A DNA stretch of 64,000 nucleotides from the NCBI GenBank assembly GCA_036897445.1, contig JAYMTL010000013.1, positions 62,001 to 126,000 of the forward strand, in the 5' to 3' direction. Positions 60,500 through 64,000 of this stretch are shown here, in pieces. The stretch comes from Pelargonium tetragonum. Its lineage: Eukaryota; Streptophyta; Magnoliopsida; Geraniales; Geraniaceae. The notes under the pieces are model-generated. The model worked only from the letters and a program-made list of their open reading frames with translations. It was not told where the DNA came from and searched no databases. The number at the start of each line of letters is the position of its first letter. The stretch's first letter is position 1. The translations under genes were made by a program, and so were the position numbers.

Positions 60500-61200
60500 A
60501 GTTGTTAAGAATATTCCTGACTACTTTTCTAGTAAGAAAGTTTATTTGTTAAAGAATTTCCCTTATTTGTAATAGACTCTTAATAACGTATTCTTAATAG
60601 AATTTCCATTTTCATTCTATCATATAAGAATTCAAGTAAGATAGCTCCTCTGTTAAAAGAAGGGTTCCCTAGGGTCTCTTTTTAGGCCTTATTAGGATAG
60701 TCTTCTTATTTCTATTAGATGTTCTATTTGGTAAGGACAATTCCTTAGGTTTTCCTTGGAGCTAGCAGTAGGAGCTATGGTGTTATAGTCTTTGCTACTC
60801 TTAGGGGGCTAGGCCAGTCTTTAGGGCTATAACGTTTGGGCTATGTTGCCTAATGGAGCTATTGTATTCCCTTCCCTAGGAAAAGGTAGGAATAAGAAGT
60901 AGGTACTTTTCATAGTAGTTATTGTAATGTATCTATAGTTTTTTAGTATGTATAATATAGCTAGTACTAGTTTAAGGGAAATCCCCCTGTTGTTACTGAC
61001 ACGGGAGGAAAGAAACTGAGTAAGGTTTAGAGTAACTGTTACCAACTGTAGCTTTGCGAAAGGGGTTTTTGTTACAAGTCTTTTTAGGTATACTTATACT
61101 ATATAGATAGGCAACTTCTTATAACTTCTTTTTATTGAATTACTTTACACCCCTTACCTGTATCTGTATAGCTAGATCTAACTTATTCTTATTAGGGGTT
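60500..61200 (+). repeat. Dispersed T-rich repeat family, copy 4
   Basis: The core at 61041-61088 contains AACTGTAGCTTTGCGAA, nearly identical to copy 2, and GTTACAAGTCTTTTTAGG, nearly identical to copy 3. In the frame equivalent to copy 2's core the translation is VTNCSFAKGVFVTSLFR against LLTGCSFAKKVYV in copy 2, then continues hydrophobic but meets several TAG and TAA codons. The island starts near 60500, where T-rich, C-poor sequence (GGAGCTAGCAGTAGGAGC near 60760) replaces ordinary spacer. The right boundary is vague. Confidence 0.48.
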
Positions 61201-61204
61201 GTAG

Positions 61205-62645
61205 GAGCGCTTTACTCTTAAGGGAGATTCTGCCTGTCCTAGGGGCCCCTTTGTTGTGTTGAAATAAAAAAATCTTAACTTCGTTACCTGTTATAACCCA
61301 CTTGGGAGTCTCCATGAGAAGGCCTCTCATAAAAAGCCAAGTCCTTTTTTTAGTATTATTCAAGGCCCTTAACTTCAAACTAGCACTGAATTTCATTTTA
61401 GCATATTGCACATAGGCAGTTGTGGCATCTTACAAAGGTTAAGGAAACCCCAGCTCGCCCCTGTACGAGTTAGGAGTCTCTTCTAAACAGGTATTCGTGC
61501 TATATAAATTTTAGGTGTAAAGTCCCGCGTTGTTCTTGTCCTATAGGGATTAAGGAATAAACTAAAATCGTATAAAAGTCTACTCGCTTAGAAGCGGATT
61601 ACTGGAAAAAGTTAACAAAAAAGGAAACGTTTACTTCAGCTCAAAGGTTCTCTGCATAAGAAAATTATATGAAACTCGACTTTTTCATGTGTCTTTATAG
61701 TTATAGAGCATTAAATCTTAAATCTAAAGGGGGACTCGCTGAGTATTCTCCACCTACTTTTGGGAATTCCGGCATTTACACCCAAGAGTACCCCGGTTTA
61801 AGCGCTTTTTAAAGGCAATAAAAAACTTATTGAGCGAAGACTCCTATAAATATAAAAACCCTCTAAATGCTTATACTTAAAAAAACCAGAGTTACCCTGC
61901 TCCATTAAAAAAATCTTGTTACCAATTTTCTTGAATAGACACACCGGCTTCACTCCCGTTCCCTTTGCAAGGATTGACCCTTCTCTGGGGCGTTAACTTC
62001 GAACCTCTCTTAAGTCTTGCGGTAAAAATTGACTGGATCTTTACTTAAGGGGACTTCCCACTGGTATAGAGCTGCCGCACCGGGGTTGTCCTTAAGTTTA
62101 TGCACAGATAAGTTGAACCTTAGAGTACTGAATGAGCCTCTTTTTTAGGATAAACACAAAATAGGCAACAGGCCTTTAAAAATTTTTAAGCAGTTGCTTT
62201 TGTTACTCTTAGGATGGAAGTTAAAAAAAAAAGTCTTCCCTCAGAAGAGGTAGGCATCCAAATCTTTCAGTATGATATTTCTTTTCTTTACTAAAATTGC
62301 TTACAAGTTTTCTGGTTTAAACTCTATCAGAAAGAGCCTCCATTTACTAAAAGTTACAGTACTGAGGAAGTTTTTTACCAGGTTATTATTTAACCCCTTT
62401 GGCTACTCCTAAGTTTTTAGGGTTCTTACCGTTTTAGACTTCTTTTTAATAAGTTAGGTTTGTGTTATTAATTATTACACAAATAGAATGAAATATTTAG
62501 TACTACTGTATGCACATTCTGCCTTTTAGGCTTTCTTTATTACTACTCCGGAAAGTCTCTGCCTTTGAATACTAAATACAGAAGGAAAAAAGTAATATAC
62601 GTTACGTTCAGGTTCATTCTTATTGTCAAGGAATTTTATAAATTT
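61205..62645. other. Spacer with one doubtful tRNA-like string
   Basis: No recognisable gene. AGGGGCCCCT at 61241-61250 is another GC palindrome. A minus-strand AGAGG, TTCGAAG, TTAAC near 61.99 kb recalls a T arm but has no partner arms. A 77-residue minus frame (61178-61411) is anonymous. Confidence 0.5.
61241..61250. repeat. GC-rich palindrome
   Basis: AGGGGCCCCT is a perfect ten-base palindrome; related strings with GGGGCCC occur near 5475, 10417, 10617, 29955, 31354 and 41877. Confidence 0.7.
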
Positions 62646-62651
62646 AGTTAA

Positions 62652-62717
62652 GGGGGCTTGATTCGAACCCTTGATACAAAACTTATTTGTACGTTGATTT
62701 ATCAAACCCGTTTTTTA
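62652..62717 (-). tRNA. tRNA-Leu(AAG)-like locus
   Basis: On the minus strand a perfect five-pair stem TACAA with TTGTA closes the seven-base loop ATAAGTT (plus 62675-62691). U precedes an AAG triplet, a leucine CUU anticodon. Only two bases later come AAGGG and the T-loop TTCGAAT (plus 62661-62667), then C and AAGC, so the 3' T-stem strand does not pair. A leucine tRNA should have a long variable arm. In the D position TTGA pairs with TCAA; further 5' a separate hairpin CCGTTT-AAA-AAACGG (62708-62722) intrudes. Acceptor pairing is not evident, and the 5' boundary is a guess. Confidence 0.42.
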
Positions 62718-63159
62718 AACGGCCATTCCTCTGATATGTGTATAACTTCTTCCCATACATGACGTATTCCTATCTAAGTGATTTTGTACGGAAACCCTGT
62801 TTAATCTATAAGAGCCCCTTCCGAAACTATATCTCTTACGGCTGTAATAAGACATAGGTTTTAATCTCACTTAATTCTTGACTTCTTAAAATTCTACTTT
62901 ACCTTGAAATATCAAGATTGAGTACTAAACCGGAACTTTACATATCTCCCTTTTTAATAATTACTTGTGACTTCCTACTTTAAAAACCTGGAATGAACTC
63001 TTTAGAAAGCCAAGAGCAAATAGAAGCAATTTAAAACATAAGAAATATTAACTTAACTCTAAAAGCAAACACCTTAATGAGCTCCGCCTAACAATCTAAG
63101 CGATTTCGATTTCCCTTTTTATTTTAGCTTAGTGCAGTGCTTTTTAGTATCTGAAAAGC

Positions 63160-63235
63160 CCACCCCCAGTAGGGCTTGAACCTGTGCAATTTACCTTACT
63201 AGATCTATACACTTTACTTTCCTTTTGACAAACCA
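63160..63235 (-). tRNA. tRNA-like locus, incomplete
   Basis: On the minus strand ACAGG, TTCAAGC, CCTAC (63169-63185) forms a T arm with three inner pairs. The next seven bases, TGGGGGT, would be the 3' acceptor strand, but no C-rich partner is found upstream. The anticodon region contains the palindrome TAGATCTA and gives no standard stem. It lies about 450 bases from the leucine-like locus, on the same strand. Confidence 0.33.
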
Positions 63236-63244
63236 ACCTCTCAA

Positions 63245-64000
63245 AAAGGAATTCCTAGTCTTGCTGAAGAATAACAAGTGTATAAAATAGAAAGAGTTTC
63301 TCTCCACATCTAAGACGAGATAACATGATCAAAATAATATATCAGGAGCTTGCGGCGGATTCTTTCTGCTTAAAAAGTAAATGTAAGACTAAAGTTACTG
63401 AATGTATTATAGAATAACAATGCAAGATACAACCGGAACAAAATAGGGGTATCTATCTGATTTTAGCGCGCAAAATCGGGAAGGAGTTTCTTAGTGTTGT
63501 ACCTATACTCTGTGTCGAGGCTTTAATCTAAAAGCGTGGGTAAGCAATAAGACTATGTTTTACCATCGGGTAAGGCTTAGAGTCGCGGAGAATATAGCAG
63601 GAGATTTTTACGAGTATATACCTTATTTTGGTCAATGAACTTAATAGTATTCTGCCTGTGCGCGATATATATGGGCATTTCCTTAATTACCATAAGTTAG
63701 TGGGAATCCCCTTATCCCCTGCAATGAAAAATAACTGACGCGTCCCTGCTATCAAATTTTTACGAACCTATTCTGTTTTATTAAGCCTTTACCGGTTTCC
63801 GAGTTTATAAGATCTGTTCTAAGGTACAGTGAATAGAATGAATATTCCATAAATTTTCGGAAGTTTCTATTATATCGGTTTAAACTTTTCGTTTGGGGAT
63901 CCCTAGGTGTAGAGTGGCAGTAAACTGAAAGGTTAAAAGACCCTACAAGATGTTTTCTGTTTTCTTGATAAGGAATTTACTGGAGTTTTAACCATTACCC
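63245..64000. other. Spacer at the window end
   Basis: No tRNA-like locus, repeat or recognisable frame in the last 750 bases. Confidence 0.55.

Noticed and set aside
1-64000. Translational frameshifting at AGG/CCC as in Perkinsus mitochondria
   Set aside because: Some frames in copy 1 (near 13640) do continue after a +1 shift at TAGG, but applying the rule elsewhere does not produce recognisable proteins.
1-64000. CRISPR arrays, insertion sequences, LTR elements, group I/II introns
   Set aside because: I saw no regularly spaced identical repeats, no transposase, reverse transcriptase or homing-endonuclease motif, no long terminal repeats, and no domain V-like or P7-like intron core.

Overview
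This is AT-rich DNA (about one third G+C, judged by eye) and it holds no conventional protein gene that I can recognise. The longest frame with an ordinary start and stop codes for only about 115 residues. The number and length of short frames is roughly what chance gives at this base composition. I recognise no respiratory-chain, ribosomal-protein, polymerase, intron-maturase or transposase motif. What stands out is a scatter of about twenty tRNA-like loci on both strands. Such sparse, tRNA-bearing, AT-rich DNA suggests an organelle chromosome, most likely the mitochondrion of a protist or alga with long spacers and unusual RNA maturation. I cannot name the organism. Non-coding nuclear DNA with relics of organelle tRNA genes is the main alternative.

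Layout. 1-13.3 kb: featureless spacer with a few tRNA-like pieces (2.6, 4.4, 6.3, 10.0 kb), short duplications and GC-rich palindromes. 13.3-14.2 kb: the first copy of a T-rich, C-poor repeat. 14.2-24.0 kb: spacer with a Leu(UAA)-like tRNA locus at 21.2 kb. 24.0-25.2 kb: a cluster of four tRNA-like loci. 25.2-31.7 kb: spacer with a perfect 27-bp inverted repeat. 31.7-32.3 kb: second copy of the repeat family. 32.3-45.0 kb: spacer with one tRNA-like locus at 36.6 kb. 45.9-49.4 kb: a degenerate tandem array of purine-rich modules, with tRNA-like loci just before it (45.0 kb) and inside it (47.5 kb). 52.6-53.2 kb (minus strand) and 60.5-61.2 kb: third and fourth copies of the repeat family. 53.9 kb: a strong hairpin. 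54.3-57.1 and 62.6-63.2 kb: further tRNA-like loci.

How it may work. The tRNA-like loci keep D-loop and T-loop sequence and often a good anticodon stem, but the 3' strand of the T stem, and often an acceptor strand, fails to pair. Either they are decayed genes or their transcripts are repaired after transcription. The strand-skewed islands (repeat family and array) are the only places where the DNA looks shaped by something other than neutral drift. Two of them contain hydrophobic frames that stay open only if TGA is read as tryptophan. If real genes exist here, those islands are the first places to look.
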